Shown: positions 22,738 to 31,518 of the stretch, piece by piece
Numbering within the stretch: position 1 is the stretch's first letter
Layout: each line of letters opens with the position of its first letter
NCBI RefSeq assembly: GCF_016863035.1
Contig: NZ_BOOC01000044.1
Span: forward strand, 1 to 59,103
Source of the DNA: Microbispora corallina
GTDB lineage: Bacteria; Actinomycetota; Actinomycetes; Streptosporangiales; Streptosporangiaceae
Length of the DNA: 59,103 bases
Direction of reading: 5' to 3'
Notes under the pieces: generated by a model
What the model saw: the letters and a program-made list of their open reading frames with translations, nothing else
The model's database searches: none
Told to the model about the DNA's origin: nothing
Made by a program: the position numbers and the translations under genes

Positions 22738-23301
22738 ATGAGGAAACTGCTGTACGCCGGCGCGATCGCGATCGGCCTGCTGGCGTCCGGCTGCGGCGGC
22801 GCCGCGAACGAGGACGCCGCCAACCCCGCCGCCGCGAACGAGACGTCGCCGGAGACCTCGGCGTCCGAGTACCCCTCGGGTTCGGCCAGCCCCGGCTACT
22901 CGGCGTCGCCGACCTCGGCCGTCCAGCAGACGCCGACCGGCCCCGCGAGGATCGACACGGCGAGCACGTCGCTCGGCACGGTGCTCGTCGGCGTCGAGGG
23001 CCGCACCGTCTACCTCTTCACCGCGGACAAGAACGGCCAGCCCACCTGCAACGGCGCGTGCGCCGCGGCCTGGCCGCCCGTGCTCACGAACGGCGCGCCG
23101 CAGGGCGGGACGGGGGTCCGGGCGAACCTGCTCGGCACCGTCAAGCGCGCCGACGGCATGACGCAGGTGACCTACAACAAGCACCCGCTGTACTACTACG
23201 CCAAGGACCAGAAGGCCGGCGACGTGACCGGCCAGGACGTCAAGGACTTCGGCGGCGAGTGGCACGCCGTCACGCCGGAGGGCAAGAAGGCCAAGCACTG
23301 A
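22738..23301 (+). CDS. Lipoprotein with secreted COG4315/Lipoprotein_15 repeats
   Basis: A 187-residue lipoprotein. The signal MRKLLYAGAIAIGLLASGC has a lipobox with Cys19, followed by a Ser/Pro/Glu-rich linker to about residue 65. A C-terminal domain contains the two COG4315-type repeats: GRTVYLFTADKNGQPTCNGACAAAWPPV and HPLYYYAKDQKAGDVTGQDV. The family is widespread in actinobacteria; its function is unknown, with a redox or metal role suggested because of the conserved Cys/Trp pattern. A strong hairpin terminator follows at 23324. Confidence 0.85.
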   Translation: MRKLLYAGAIAIGLLASGCGGAANEDAANPAAANETSPETSASEYPSGSASPGYSASPTSAVQQTPTGPARIDTASTSLGTVLVGVEGRTVYLFTADKNGQPTCNGACAAAWPPVLTNGAPQGGTGVRANLLGTVKRADGMTQVTYNKHPLYYYAKDQKAGDVTGQDVKDFGGEWHAVTPEGKKAKH

Positions 23302-23323
23302 CGCGGCGCCGTCCGCACCGCAC

Positions 23324-23358
23324 CGGCCGCCCTGGAGCCACGCGCTCCAGGGCGGCCG
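23324..23358 (+). terminator. Hairpin terminator after lipoprotein gene
   Basis: CGGCCGCCCTGGAGC (23324-23338) pairs perfectly with 23344-23358 across a 5-base loop, starting 23 bases after the stop codon. No long T-run follows, as is usual for actinobacterial GC-rich terminators. Confidence 0.8.
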
Positions 23359-23576
23359 TCGTCTGCGCAGCCATCACGAACACCCCATGAAAGGCGCCGC
23401 CGCCCTCCCGTACGGTCACCCAGGCCGTAGGGGAGGGCCGCCGCGTATCGGCCACGGGGTAGCCTGAAGGATCGGGTCGGACCGCCTGGCAGGATCGGCG
23501 TGAAGCCCACTAGGCTTATCGGCAATCCGCCCTGTGTCCGCGGCCGCTTCGTCATTTGGAGACGGCAGGCGATGAC

Positions 23577-24041
23577 ATGGATGCGTCGTCAGTTCTTGAA
23601 AGCGTGCTCATCGGCATGGCCGACCTGTTCGGGGTCGACGGTGCCGCTCTCATGCTGCTCGACGAGGAGGACCGGCTGCGTGCGGTCGGGGCCACGGACG
23701 ACGACGGCCTCCTGCTGGAGTCGGCCCAGGAGTCCGTCGGCGAGGGCCCGGCGATCGACAGCGCCTCGCGCTGCGACCTCGTCGCCATCCGCGACCTGCA
23801 TGCCGCGAGTCCGATCGGATACCCGCATCTCGCCGCCTACGCGGCGCCCGTCCACGCGGTGCTGTCGGTGCCGCTCATCGAGGGCGCGGAGCTGATCGGC
23901 GTACTCGACTTCTACGCCAGGGTGGGCCACGCCTGGGGGCCCGCCGAGGCGGAGGCCGGCTCCCACCTGGGCGAACTGCTCGTCATCGTGCTCCAGGTCC
24001 TCGCGGAGAGCAGGACTGACGCGCCCTTCTCCGGGCAGTGA
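23577..24041 (+). CDS. Single GAF-domain protein
   Basis: A 154-residue protein made almost entirely of one GAF domain, including LESVLIGMADLFGVDGAALMLLDEEDRLRAV, a central QESVGEGPAIDSA motif, and the closing HAVLSVPLIEGAELIGVLDFYA. GAF domains bind small ligands or mediate dimerisation. It is the first of three rightward signalling genes (GAF, GAF-ANTAR, STAS). ATG 23577 is the internal start matching the domain; a TTG seven codons upstream is also open. Confidence 0.75.
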   Translation: MDASSVLESVLIGMADLFGVDGAALMLLDEEDRLRAVGATDDDGLLLESAQESVGEGPAIDSASRCDLVAIRDLHAASPIGYPHLAAYAAPVHAVLSVPLIEGAELIGVLDFYARVGHAWGPAEAEAGSHLGELLVIVLQVLAESRTDAPFSGQ

Positions 24042-24109
24042 CATTGGTCGAATCGGCATCTCTCCGCTGCCACAGCGGTGCAGAGGTGAGGTTCACGAGA
24101 GGATACGGA

Positions 24110-24838
24110 ATGACCCATATCGATCCTGATGCGCTTGTCGCCAGCCTGCGCCGTCTGCAGAAGGACAGGTCGGCGACCGGGATCGTGCACCACCTCGAGC
24201 GGATCGTCCAGGTCGTCGACCGGCTCTTCGGATACTCCGGGGCCGGCCTGATGTTCGCCGAGGAGGACCGCACGCTCCGCTTCCTCTTCGCGACGGACGA
24301 GCGCGGGCGCAGCCTCGAGCACGCCCAGGCGGCCACCGGGCAGGGGCCGTGCGTCGCCGCCTACGCCGGCGACACCGCCGTGACGACCGTGGACGTCCGG
24401 GACGACGTCCGCTGGCCGGCCCTGAAGGACCTGCTGCACCCGGAGGTGCGCGGGGTGGCCGGGGTCCCCATCCGGCTCGGCGGGGTGCCCGTGGGCACCC
24501 TGAACGTCTACCAGGACAGCCCGCACGAGTGGCAGGAGTCCGACACCCAGGCCCTCCACGCGTACGCGCATGTGATCGAGCAGGTCCTCGTGGCCGCCAT
24601 CGAGGCGGACGAGAAGGCCGTGCTCGCCGACCAGCTGCAGTACGCGCTGGACTACCGGATCGTCATCGAACGCGCCATCGGCTACCTGATGGGCAAGCAC
24701 GACCTCACCGCCTCCCAGGCGTTCACCGGGCTGCGCAAGCAGGCCAGGGACAGCAGGCGGAAGGTCTCCGACCTCGCGGCCGAGCTGCTGGGAGAGCAGG
24801 GCCCGAAAAGTGTTGCGGATCCAGATCACGTCGGCTGA
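24110..24838 (+). CDS. GAF-ANTAR domain RNA-binding antiterminator
   Basis: A 242-residue protein. The GAF domain spans about residues 20-165 (GLMFAEEDRTLRFLFATDERGRSLE, QGPCVAAY, VAGVPIRLGGVPVGTLNVY). The C-terminal ANTAR domain is at about 175-230, with RIVIERAIGYLMGKHDLTASQAFTGLRKQARDSRRKVSDLAAELL. ANTAR domains bind dual-hexaloop RNA hairpins and cause antitermination when the sensor domain is stimulated. ATG 24110 follows a GAGAGGA ribosome site. Its 3' end overlaps the STAS gene by 29 bases. Confidence 0.87.
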   Translation: MTHIDPDALVASLRRLQKDRSATGIVHHLERIVQVVDRLFGYSGAGLMFAEEDRTLRFLFATDERGRSLEHAQAATGQGPCVAAYAGDTAVTTVDVRDDVRWPALKDLLHPEVRGVAGVPIRLGGVPVGTLNVYQDSPHEWQESDTQALHAYAHVIEQVLVAAIEADEKAVLADQLQYALDYRIVIERAIGYLMGKHDLTASQAFTGLRKQARDSRRKVSDLAAELLGEQGPKSVADPDHVG

Positions 24839-25235
24839 GCCGGCGCTGACGGTGGCCCTCAGCGGCGACCTCGACATGGCCGAGGTGCCGGAGTTCCGCG
24901 CGTTCCTGACCCGGACGCTGGCCGTGCACCCGCCCGGCCACGTACGGGTGGACCTCGCGGAGGTCGGCTTCCTGGACTGCGCGGGGGCGCGGTCGCTGCT
25001 GTGGGCCGACGCCCGGGTGCGGGAGTGGGGCGGGACGGCCACGTTCGCCCGCCCCTCCCAGCCTGTGCTGCGGCTGCTCCGGCTGCTGGAGCTGGACCGG
25101 ACGCTGCTCCTGCGCGGCGGGGACGCCGCGACCCCCACGCCGGCACCCACCGCTGTCCCCAGGCCGGTTCCCAGGCCGGTCCCCACGCCGGCACCCACCG
25201 CGGCGGGCCGGGAGGTCAGGCCCGGCCGCGACTGA
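24810..25235 (+). CDS. STAS-domain protein (anti-sigma-factor-antagonist-like), phospho-site absent
   Basis: A 141-residue protein. The STAS domain covers residues 1-100 (LTVALSGDLDMAEVPEFRAFL, VRVDLAEVGFLDCAGARSLL, VLRLLRLLELDRTLLL). A Pro-rich tail with PRPVP/PTPAPT repeats follows. In SpoIIAA-type antagonists the DSSG motif carries the regulatory phosphoserine; here it reads DCAG, with Ala58 at that position, so classical phospho-switching is unlikely. GTG 24810 lies inside the GAF-ANTAR gene, implying coupled translation and a shared stress-signalling role. Confidence 0.8.
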   Translation: MLRIQITSAEPALTVALSGDLDMAEVPEFRAFLTRTLAVHPPGHVRVDLAEVGFLDCAGARSLLWADARVREWGGTATFARPSQPVLRLLRLLELDRTLLLRGGDAATPTPAPTAVPRPVPRPVPTPAPTAAGREVRPGRD

Positions 25236-25257
25236 GGCAGGCGATAGTCTTCCCTCG

Positions 25258-26310
25258 ATGTATCGAATCGTGTTCACGCAGGTCCTGAGCCGCTTCGACG
25301 CGGAGGCCGTGCACCATCTCACGATCAGGGCGCTCCGCCTGCTCGGGTTGCTCCCGTTCGTGACGCGGCGGCTGCACCGGCTGCTCGCCCCGCGTGAGGA
25401 GTCGCTGCGGGTCACCGCGTTCGGCGTGCACTTCCCCGGGCCGTTCGGGCTGGCGGCCGGGTTCGACAAGGACGCCCGGTGCGTCGCCCCGCTGGCGGCC
25501 TTCGGCTTCGGGCACGTCGAGGTGGGCACGATCACGGCCCACGCCCAGCCCGGCAATCCCCGCCCCCGGCTGTTCCGGCTGCCCGAGAGCCGGGCGGTCA
25601 TCAACCGGATGGGCTTCAACAACGCGGGGGCGGCGGAGGCCGCCCGGCGGCTGCGCCGTCCCCGGGGCGTCCCGGCCGTGGTCGGTGTGAACATCGGCAA
25701 GACCAAGGTCGTCCCCGAGTCCGAGGCGGTGGACGACTACGTCACGAGCGCCCGGCTGCTCGCGCCCCTCGCCGACTACCTCGTGGTCAACGTCAGCTCG
25801 CCCAACACGCCGGGGCTGCGCGACCTGCAGGCCGTGGACCGGCTGCGCCCGCTCCTCGCCGCCGTGAAGGAGGCCGCGGGCCGCACGCCGCTCCTGGTGA
25901 AGATCGCCCCCGACCTGGCGGACGAGGACGTCGACGCGGTGGCCGAGCTGGCGGCCGACCTCGGTCTGGCCGGGATCATCGCCACGAACACCACGATCAG
26001 CCGCGAGGGCGTCGCCAGCACGGAGGCCGGCGGACTGTCGGGCCGCCCGCTGAAGGCCCGCTCCCTGGAGGTCCTGCGCCGGCTGCACCGCAAGGCCGGC
26101 GACCGCCTCACGCTCGTCTCCGTCGGCGGCGTGGAGGACGTCGACGACGTCTGGGAGCGGCTGCTCGCCGGCGCCACCCTCGTGCAGGGCTACACCGGAC
26201 TCATCTACGAGGGCCCCCTGTGGCCGTCGCGGATCAACCGGGCCCTGGCCCGCCGGCTGCGGCGGCACGGCCACACGTCGATCCGCGAGGTCGTCGGCAG
26301 GACCGCCTGA
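25258..26310 (+). CDS. pyrD: Class 2 dihydroorotate dehydrogenase (quinone)
   Basis: A 350-residue enzyme of pyrimidine synthesis that oxidises dihydroorotate to orotate with transfer of electrons to menaquinone. Class 2 features are the N-terminal membrane-associating helices (MYRIVFTQVLSRFDAEAVHHLTIRALRLLG), FGLAAGFDKDARC, the FMN/substrate motif INRMGFNNAG, the catalytic Ser region VVNVSSPNTPGL, NTTISR and the phosphate-binding SVGGVEDVDD. A copper-chaperone-like gene follows 41 bases downstream. No other pyrimidine genes are in the window. Confidence 0.93.
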   Translation: MYRIVFTQVLSRFDAEAVHHLTIRALRLLGLLPFVTRRLHRLLAPREESLRVTAFGVHFPGPFGLAAGFDKDARCVAPLAAFGFGHVEVGTITAHAQPGNPRPRLFRLPESRAVINRMGFNNAGAAEAARRLRRPRGVPAVVGVNIGKTKVVPESEAVDDYVTSARLLAPLADYLVVNVSSPNTPGLRDLQAVDRLRPLLAAVKEAAGRTPLLVKIAPDLADEDVDAVAELAADLGLAGIIATNTTISREGVASTEAGGLSGRPLKARSLEVLRRLHRKAGDRLTLVSVGGVEDVDDVWERLLAGATLVQGYTGLIYEGPLWPSRINRALARRLRRHGHTSIREVVGRTA

Positions 26311-26351
26311 CCCCCTTTCCCCCTACGCGCGATCCTTTTCCGGAGGGTGAC

Positions 26352-26555
26352 ATGAGCCTGAAGACCTACACCGTGCAGGGCATGACCTGCGGCCACTGCG
26401 TGAGCTCGGTCAAGGAGGAGGTCGGCGAGATCCCCGGCGTGACCGGGGTGGAGGTCGACCTGGACAGCGGCCGGCTCGACGTCAGCGGCGACGGCGTGAC
26501 CGACGACGCCGTCCGGCAGGCCGTCGAGGAGGCCGGATACCAGCTCGTGCCCTGA
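26352..26555 (+). CDS. Heavy-metal-associated (CopZ-like) chaperone
   Basis: A 67-residue ferredoxin-like metal chaperone. The metal motif GMTCGHC (Cys13, Cys16) is followed by the HMA pattern to the end (VEVDLDSGRLDVSGDGVTDDAVRQAVEEAGY). It probably carries Cu(I) in the cytoplasm to a P-type ATPase, which is not in the window. A GGAGG ribosome site is 5-10 bases before the ATG. The stop is only 4 bases from that of the convergent hexosaminidase gene. Confidence 0.88.
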   Translation: MSLKTYTVQGMTCGHCVSSVKEEVGEIPGVTGVEVDLDSGRLDVSGDGVTDDAVRQAVEEAGYQLVP

Positions 26556-26558
26556 CGG

Positions 26559-28190
26559 TCACATGCTGGGCCGGGTGGAGTCGGCAGCGTGGGTCAGCTC
26601 GTCGAGGTGGCGCATGACGTCCCCGACGACGACCACGCCGGGCCGGTGCCGCCGCCACCCGCCGCCGCGCTGCCACGGCCGCGGCCCGTCGAGCGGGCGG
26701 TACTCCACCCCGAAGGCGTCCAGGCGGGCCAGGTGGTCCTTCAGGCGGGGTCCGAAGTCCTCGCCGGCCGGGCCGCCCGTCCAGACGACCTCGGCGGCGG
26801 CGCAGCCCCGCGGCCAGGCGCGGTAGTCGAGCGTCCGGCCGTCCGGGATGCGCTCGCTCCACAGCTGGAACTGCGCCCCGATCACCCGCGCCCGCTCCCC
26901 GGCCGTCCAGTCCTGCGGCGCCGGGGCGAAGGCCGCCACATCGGCGACCGTGACGGCGTCGCCGAGCCCGGCGGGCTCCTCGGGCGAGGCGGCCTCCGCG
27001 TAGTCGAAGTACAGCGGGAAGACGGGCGTCGCCACCACGTCGTGCCCGGCCGCCGCGGCCCGGCGGCCGACCTGCGGGCCGCGCCACGGCATCACGATCG
27101 TGTCCTGCCTCAGCCGGCCGCTGACGAAGGCCTCGTCCCACACGACCGCCCGGCTGCCCCGCTCGGCCAGGGCGTCCGCCAGCCGCCGCAGGAACCACGC
27201 GTGCAGGTCGCCCACGGTCTCCAGGCCCAGCTCCTCCCGGTACGCGGAGATCTCGGGCGAGGCGGCCCAGTCGTCCAGCACGCACTCGTCGCCGCCGATG
27301 TGGAAGTACGGCACGTCGCCGACGGCCCCGGCGATCTCGCCGAACACGGTCGTGAGGAAGGCCACCGCGGCGGGCAGCGGGGACAGGATGGCCGGCGAGA
27401 TGCCCCACCGGTCGAGCACGCGGTGCCGCTCGCCGGGCCGGACCCCCAGCTCCGGGTACGCCGCCAGGATCGCCGACGCGTGTCCGGGCACGTCGATCTC
27501 CGGGACGACGGTGACGGCCCGCGCCCGGGCGTACGCCGCGATCTCCGCGAGGTCGGCCAGCGTGTAGTAGCCCCCGTGCGGGACCTCGTCGAAAACGGGC
27601 TCCTCGCCGTAGTGGCTGACGATCGTCCGGGGGCGGTGCGAGCCGACCTCGTGCAGCAGCGGGTACGCCGGGCTCTCGACGCGCCACCCCTGGTCGTCCG
27701 CGAGATGCAGGTGGAGCCGGTTGAGCTTGTGGACCGCGAGCAGGTCGACCAGGCGCAGCACCTCCCGCTTGGGCAGGAAGTTGCGGGCGACGTCGAGGTG
27801 CGCCCCCCGCCATGAGAAGGCCGGAGCGTCCGCCACGCGCCCGTACGGGACCGTCCAGGACACGCCCGGCAGCGCGGCCGCCCGGTAGGCGTCCACGGGC
27901 AGCAGCTGCAGCAGCGTCTGCGCCGCGTAGAAGGCGCCGGCCCGGTCCCCGGCGCGGATCCGCACGCCGTCGTCCCCGATCTCCAGCTCGTACGCCTCGG
28001 GGCCCAGCCGGGCGTCCTCCTCCACCCGTACGGCGGCGTCCGGGCCGCCGGGCCGCAGGTCCGGCACGGGTACGGCGAGTCGTACGGCGTCGGCGAGCGC
28101 GGCGGGACCGGCCACGGCGGAGCCGGGCGGGAGCGCGAACGACCCCGGCCTGCTCTCGACCGTGCGAGGACGGGGGAGGAGGCGATTCAT
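26559..28190 (-). CDS. GH20 beta-N-acetylhexosaminidase
   Basis: A 543-residue family 20 glycoside hydrolase. A small N-terminal alpha/beta domain (residues 1-120) precedes the (beta/alpha)8 barrel: FSWRGAHLDVARNFLP, HLHLADDQGWRVE, VPEIDVPGHASAIL, the catalytic Asp-Glu pair in FHIGGDECVLDDW, and Trp-lined VVWDEAF and QFQLWSERIPDG. It removes terminal GlcNAc/GalNAc residues from chitooligosaccharides or glycans by substrate-assisted catalysis. No signal peptide is seen, suggesting a cytoplasmic enzyme acting on imported oligomers. ATG 28202 is an alternative start. No DasR-like site was noticed. Confidence 0.92.
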   Translation of the reverse strand: MNRLLPRPRTVESRPGSFALPPGSAVAGPAALADAVRLAVPVPDLRPGGPDAAVRVEEDARLGPEAYELEIGDDGVRIRAGDRAGAFYAAQTLLQLLPVDAYRAAALPGVSWTVPYGRVADAPAFSWRGAHLDVARNFLPKREVLRLVDLLAVHKLNRLHLHLADDQGWRVESPAYPLLHEVGSHRPRTIVSHYGEEPVFDEVPHGGYYTLADLAEIAAYARARAVTVVPEIDVPGHASAILAAYPELGVRPGERHRVLDRWGISPAILSPLPAAVAFLTTVFGEIAGAVGDVPYFHIGGDECVLDDWAASPEISAYREELGLETVGDLHAWFLRRLADALAERGSRAVVWDEAFVSGRLRQDTIVMPWRGPQVGRRAAAAGHDVVATPVFPLYFDYAEAASPEEPAGLGDAVTVADVAAFAPAPQDWTAGERARVIGAQFQLWSERIPDGRTLDYRAWPRGCAAAEVVWTGGPAGEDFGPRLKDHLARLDAFGVEYRPLDGPRPWQRGGGWRRHRPGVVVVGDVMRHLDELTHAADSTRPSM

Positions 28191-28224
28191 GCCGCAGATC
28201 ATGCCAAATCGCCCGCGGCGGCGC

Positions 28225-29082
28225 TCACCGCAGGTAGCTCTGCAGGCCCTTGGCGAGGGAGACGGCGATGCGCTGGCGGAACCGGGGGTCCTTGAACTTC
28301 GCGGCGTCGCCGGCGTTGCGCATGTTCCCGCACTCGATGAAGATCTTGGGGACTGTCGACAGGTTGAGCCCGCCGAGGTCGCTGCGGTAGTTGAGCGCGT
28401 TCGTGCCGATGTACGTCGAGTACGCGATGCCGGTGCCCGCGTGGAAGGCGTCGCGGACTGTGATGCCCAGGCGCCTGGAGCCGGCGACGACCGGGTCGAC
28501 CGGGCCGTGGATCTTCTTCGGCATGATGACGTGGAAGCCGTGGGCGGCCGAGGGCGCGCCGTCCGCGTGGATGGAGATCGCGGCGTCGGCCTTCGCCCGG
28601 TTGCCGATGGCCGCCCGCTGGGTGATGCACGGCCCGACGCCGGTGTTGCCCGTGCGGGTGAGCTTGACGGTGGCACCCTGGGCCCGCAGCAGCTTCGCCA
28701 GGCGGCTGGAGACGTCCCAGGTGAAGGCGGCCTCGGCGTAGCCGTCGTTGGTGGACGTCCCGGTGGTGTCGCAGGCCTTCTTCTCCGTGAGGATGTCGAC
28801 CTGCCTGTTGATGATCTCCGGGTGCCGGTAGTTGCCGCCGTTGTGGCCCGGGTCGATCACGACGACCTTGCCGGCCAGCGGCTTGGCGGGCGCGGACGAC
28901 GTGCTGGCGGTCCGGGCGGAGTCCGCGGCCCCGCCGCTCGCGGGGACCTCGCGAGACGCGGGCGCCGACGGCGGCGTGGAGGGGCCGGAGGCCGCCGCAC
29001 CCGAGACCGCCGTGCCGCCGCAGGCGACTGCTCCAAGCCCGCACAGGCCCAGGACTGCGGCGGCAAGTGGTCGTCTGATCAC
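28225..29082 (-). CDS. N-acetylmuramoyl-L-alanine amidase lipoprotein (Amidase_3)
   Basis: A 285-residue cell-wall hydrolase. GTG 29082 with a GAAGGGA ribosome site starts a lipoprotein signal (VIRRPLAAAVLGLCGLGAVAC, acceptor Cys21). A Ser/Ala-rich linker to about residue 70 precedes the amidase-3 zinc domain: VVIDPGHNGG, the following Glu in HPEIINRQV, ISIHADGA and the catalytic IECGNM. The family cleaves the amide bond between MurNAc and the stem peptide. It lies 34 bp upstream of GH20 in the same direction, so both may serve wall/amino-sugar turnover. Confidence 0.9.
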   Translation of the reverse strand: MIRRPLAAAVLGLCGLGAVACGGTAVSGAAASGPSTPPSAPASREVPASGGAADSARTASTSSAPAKPLAGKVVVIDPGHNGGNYRHPEIINRQVDILTEKKACDTTGTSTNDGYAEAAFTWDVSSRLAKLLRAQGATVKLTRTGNTGVGPCITQRAAIGNRAKADAAISIHADGAPSAAHGFHVIMPKKIHGPVDPVVAGSRRLGITVRDAFHAGTGIAYSTYIGTNALNYRSDLGGLNLSTVPKIFIECGNMRNAGDAAKFKDPRFRQRIAVSLAKGLQSYLR

Positions 29083-29146
29083 GCTCGAATCCCTTCGCGG
29101 AGGCACGTCCTCCTAACGTACGCGGATTCGGCTCGTGACCAGACCG

Positions 29147-29413
29147 TTATGCCGGAAAGCGCCCCACCCAGGCCGGTTCCGCGGCCTCCTGGCTGTGCAG
29201 GAGCGCGGCCAGCTCGCGGGCGTCCTCGGCGTCGAGGCCCAGCACCACCCGGGGACGTCCCCACGGATGGTCGATCGAGTGGGCGACGTAGCTCGCCACG
29301 GAGTCGGCGACCTCGTCGCCGCTCAGTCCCCGGGTCTCGCGCCAGTGCGCCCAGGCCCGCTCGAGCTCGCCGGCCGCCCGCTGAGCGCAGGAGACCAACT
29401 CAGGATCACGCAT
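29147..29413 (-). CDS. Small conserved hypothetical protein
   Basis: An 88-residue helical protein (MRDPELVSCAQRAAGELERAWAHWRETRGLSGDEVADSV, then RPRVVLGLDAEDARELAALLHSQEA). A GGGGGG stretch just before the ATG acts as ribosome site. The pattern resembles short actinobacterial proteins of unknown role. It lies between the amidase and LacI genes in the same direction, with no overlap. Confidence 0.55.
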   Translation of the reverse strand: MRDPELVSCAQRAAGELERAWAHWRETRGLSGDEVADSVASYVAHSIDHPWGRPRVVLGLDAEDARELAALLHSQEAAEPAWVGRFPA

Positions 29414-29535
29414 GAATCCCCCCGATTCTCGCGACATGCGGTCGCCGTCCCGGCGGGTTGCCGTCGGCGACCCGCCGGGGGTCGGCGTCACGGTACGAGT
29501 GAACACCGCCGCGAGGGGACACGTCGGGGATTGAC

Positions 29536-30636
29536 CTACCCTTGGTCATCCCTTGGAGCCGGCCCGGTGCTGCGCCGCACCACGAGCTGCGGGGTGACCT
29601 GGCGCAGCCGCGCCACCTTGCCGGGCTCGGAGATGCGGTCGCTGAGCAGGGCGGCGGCCGATCGGCCCATTGCGCGCCTGGGCTGGTCCACGCTGGTCAG
29701 CGATATGTGCGTGACCGCCGCGAGGTGGGTGTTGTCGTAGCCCACCACCGACAGGTCCTCCGGCACCCGGAGGCCCAGCTCGCTCGCCGCCGTGAGCACG
29801 CCCATGGCCACGATGTCGTTGGCCGCGAAGATCGCGGTCGGCCGCGGGTCGCGCTGCAGCAGGGCCAGGGCCGCGCGCCGGCCGCCCTCCTCGGTGAAGT
29901 CCCCGTGCTCGACCATGATGTACGGCGCGAGGGCGTGGCGGCGCATGGCCACCAGGTAGCCCTCGCACCGGCAGCGGGCGGCCGAGGACGGCGTGCCCTC
30001 GATGTGGGCGATGCGCCGGTGGCCCATCTCCACGAGGTGGTCGACCGCCAGGCGGGCGCCGAGCTGGTCGTCGTCCACCACGATGTCGACGCCCTCGAGC
30101 TCCACGTCCCGCTCGCCGACGACCACGGTCGGGGTGTAGGCGGAGGCCTCCGCGAGCGTGTCGCTGGACGGCGCCACGCCGAGCAGCACGAGCCCGTCCA
30201 CGCGCAGCTCCAGGAAGGCCTCCACGGCCTCGTCCTCGAACGCCGGGTCCCAGCGCCCGCTGCCGATCAGCAGGCGCAGGCCGTCGCCGTGCAGGCTCTC
30301 CTGCAGGCCGTCCAGGAACTCCGCGTAGAAGGGGTTGTGCAGGTCCGCCACGAGGGCGCCCACCAGGTGGGTGCGTCCCTCGACCAGGCTTCGGGCCACC
30401 GCGTTGGGACGGTAGCCGAGCTCCCTCGCGGCCTGCAGGACCGCCTCACGGCGGTGCTCGCTCACGTGCGGCGAACCCCGCAGCACGAGCGAGACCAGCG
30501 ACTTCGAGACCCCGGCGCGTTCCGCCACGTTGCGGATCGTCGGCCGTGGCCGTGGGCTGAACCCATCGGACAGCCCGCCGTCGGGTAACGAGACCGCGAC
30601 GTTCCGGGCAGTGGTCTGCATGGACGGTCCTGACAT
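29536..30636 (-). CDS. LacI-family transcriptional regulator
   Basis: A 366-residue LacI protein. The HTH is near residues 33-80 (PTIRNVAERAGVSKSLVSLVLRGSPHVSEHRREAVLQAARELGYRPNAVARSL). A periplasmic-binding-like effector domain follows (VGALVADLHNPFYAEFLDGLQ, VDDDQLGARLAVDHLVEMGHRRIAHI, PTAIFAANDIVAMGVL, VVGYDNTHLAAVTHISLTSVDQP). The ATG at 30636 has GGGGAG upstream and gives a 32-residue N-terminal extension. LacI regulators usually sense sugars. No sugar genes adjoin it, so its target is open. The palindrome at 31561 is a candidate site. Confidence 0.9.
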   Translation of the reverse strand: MSGPSMQTTARNVAVSLPDGGLSDGFSPRPRPTIRNVAERAGVSKSLVSLVLRGSPHVSEHRREAVLQAARELGYRPNAVARSLVEGRTHLVGALVADLHNPFYAEFLDGLQESLHGDGLRLLIGSGRWDPAFEDEAVEAFLELRVDGLVLLGVAPSSDTLAEASAYTPTVVVGERDVELEGVDIVVDDDQLGARLAVDHLVEMGHRRIAHIEGTPSSAARCRCEGYLVAMRRHALAPYIMVEHGDFTEEGGRRAALALLQRDPRPTAIFAANDIVAMGVLTAASELGLRVPEDLSVVGYDNTHLAAVTHISLTSVDQPRRAMGRSAAALLSDRISEPGKVARLRQVTPQLVVRRSTGPAPRDDQG

Positions 30637-30858
30637 GGTTCTCCCCACGATGCGTGGACGTGCACCTGACACACCAAACGATCGAGTTGCCCAGAGGGTA
30701 CGGGTAGATCGCAGTAACGCGTCTTCCTTCCTCTTAATCAGGCGTTGGGAAGGGTAGCCCGGAGGTGGGAACGCGGCCCCTTCCGGGAGCCCCTTCCAGA
30801 GGATCTCTTGATCAGGGCAGCGCGCCCGCTGTGGACTCCACCCGTTAGGGTTCGAGGT

Positions 30859-31518
30859 GTGGGTGCCACACGCCAAGCGGAGGACGGCGCACGGCCGGCA
30901 CGGCGCAGGCTCAGCGTCGACCGGCGGCGGGAGGAGCTCATCGCGGCAGCGTTGGAGCTGTTCAGCAGGCACGACGCCGAGGACGTGTCGATCGACGACG
31001 TCGCCCTGTCGGCCGGGGCGTCACGAGCCCTCGTCTACCACTACTTCGGCGGCAAGCAGGAGCTGTACGTGGCCGCGTTGCGCAGCGCGGCCGAGGAACT
31101 GGAGGCCCGGCTGCAGCCTCAGGGCGGCGGACGGCCCATGGAGGAGCTCGCCCGCGGGCTGCGCCGCTACTTCGATTTCGTGGAGGAGCACGCGGCCGGG
31201 TTCGCCGCCCTGCTCAGGGGCGGGCCCGCCAACCGCGCCGGCGAGATCGGCGAGATCGTGGACGGCGTACGGCGGCGGATGCTGCACCTGATCATGAACG
31301 AGATGCGGGTGACCGACCCCGGGCCGGTGCTGCGCACCACGCTGCGGTCGTGGATCGCCTCGGTGGAGACGGCGGGCCTCGACTGGCTGGAGCACCGCGA
31401 CATGGAGCGGGCGGAGCTCGAACGCCTGCTGGTGGAGCAGATGGCCGCCCTGCTGCGGGTGGCGGCCGGGCACGACGACGAGGTGGAGCGCCTGGCGCGC
31501 ACGCTCCTGGACGGGTGA
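30859..31518 (+). CDS. TetR-family regulator
   Basis: A 219-residue TetR protein divergent from the LacI gene. The HTH spans about residues 18-65 (RREELIAAALELFSRHDAEDVSIDDVALSAGASRALVYHYFGGKQELYVAAL). The rest is a helical ligand domain with LLVEQMAALLRVAAGHDDEVERLARTLLDG at the end. GTG 30859 is chosen from the beginning of the homologous region. A TAGGGT hexamer ends 7 bases before it, consistent with a leaderless transcript. The target is unknown; no enzyme or transporter gene is adjacent on its 3' side. Confidence 0.85.
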   Translation: MGATRQAEDGARPARRRLSVDRRREELIAAALELFSRHDAEDVSIDDVALSAGASRALVYHYFGGKQELYVAALRSAAEELEARLQPQGGGRPMEELARGLRRYFDFVEEHAAGFAALLRGGPANRAGEIGEIVDGVRRRMLHLIMNEMRVTDPGPVLRTTLRSWIASVETAGLDWLEHRDMERAELERLLVEQMAALLRVAAGHDDEVERLARTLLDG

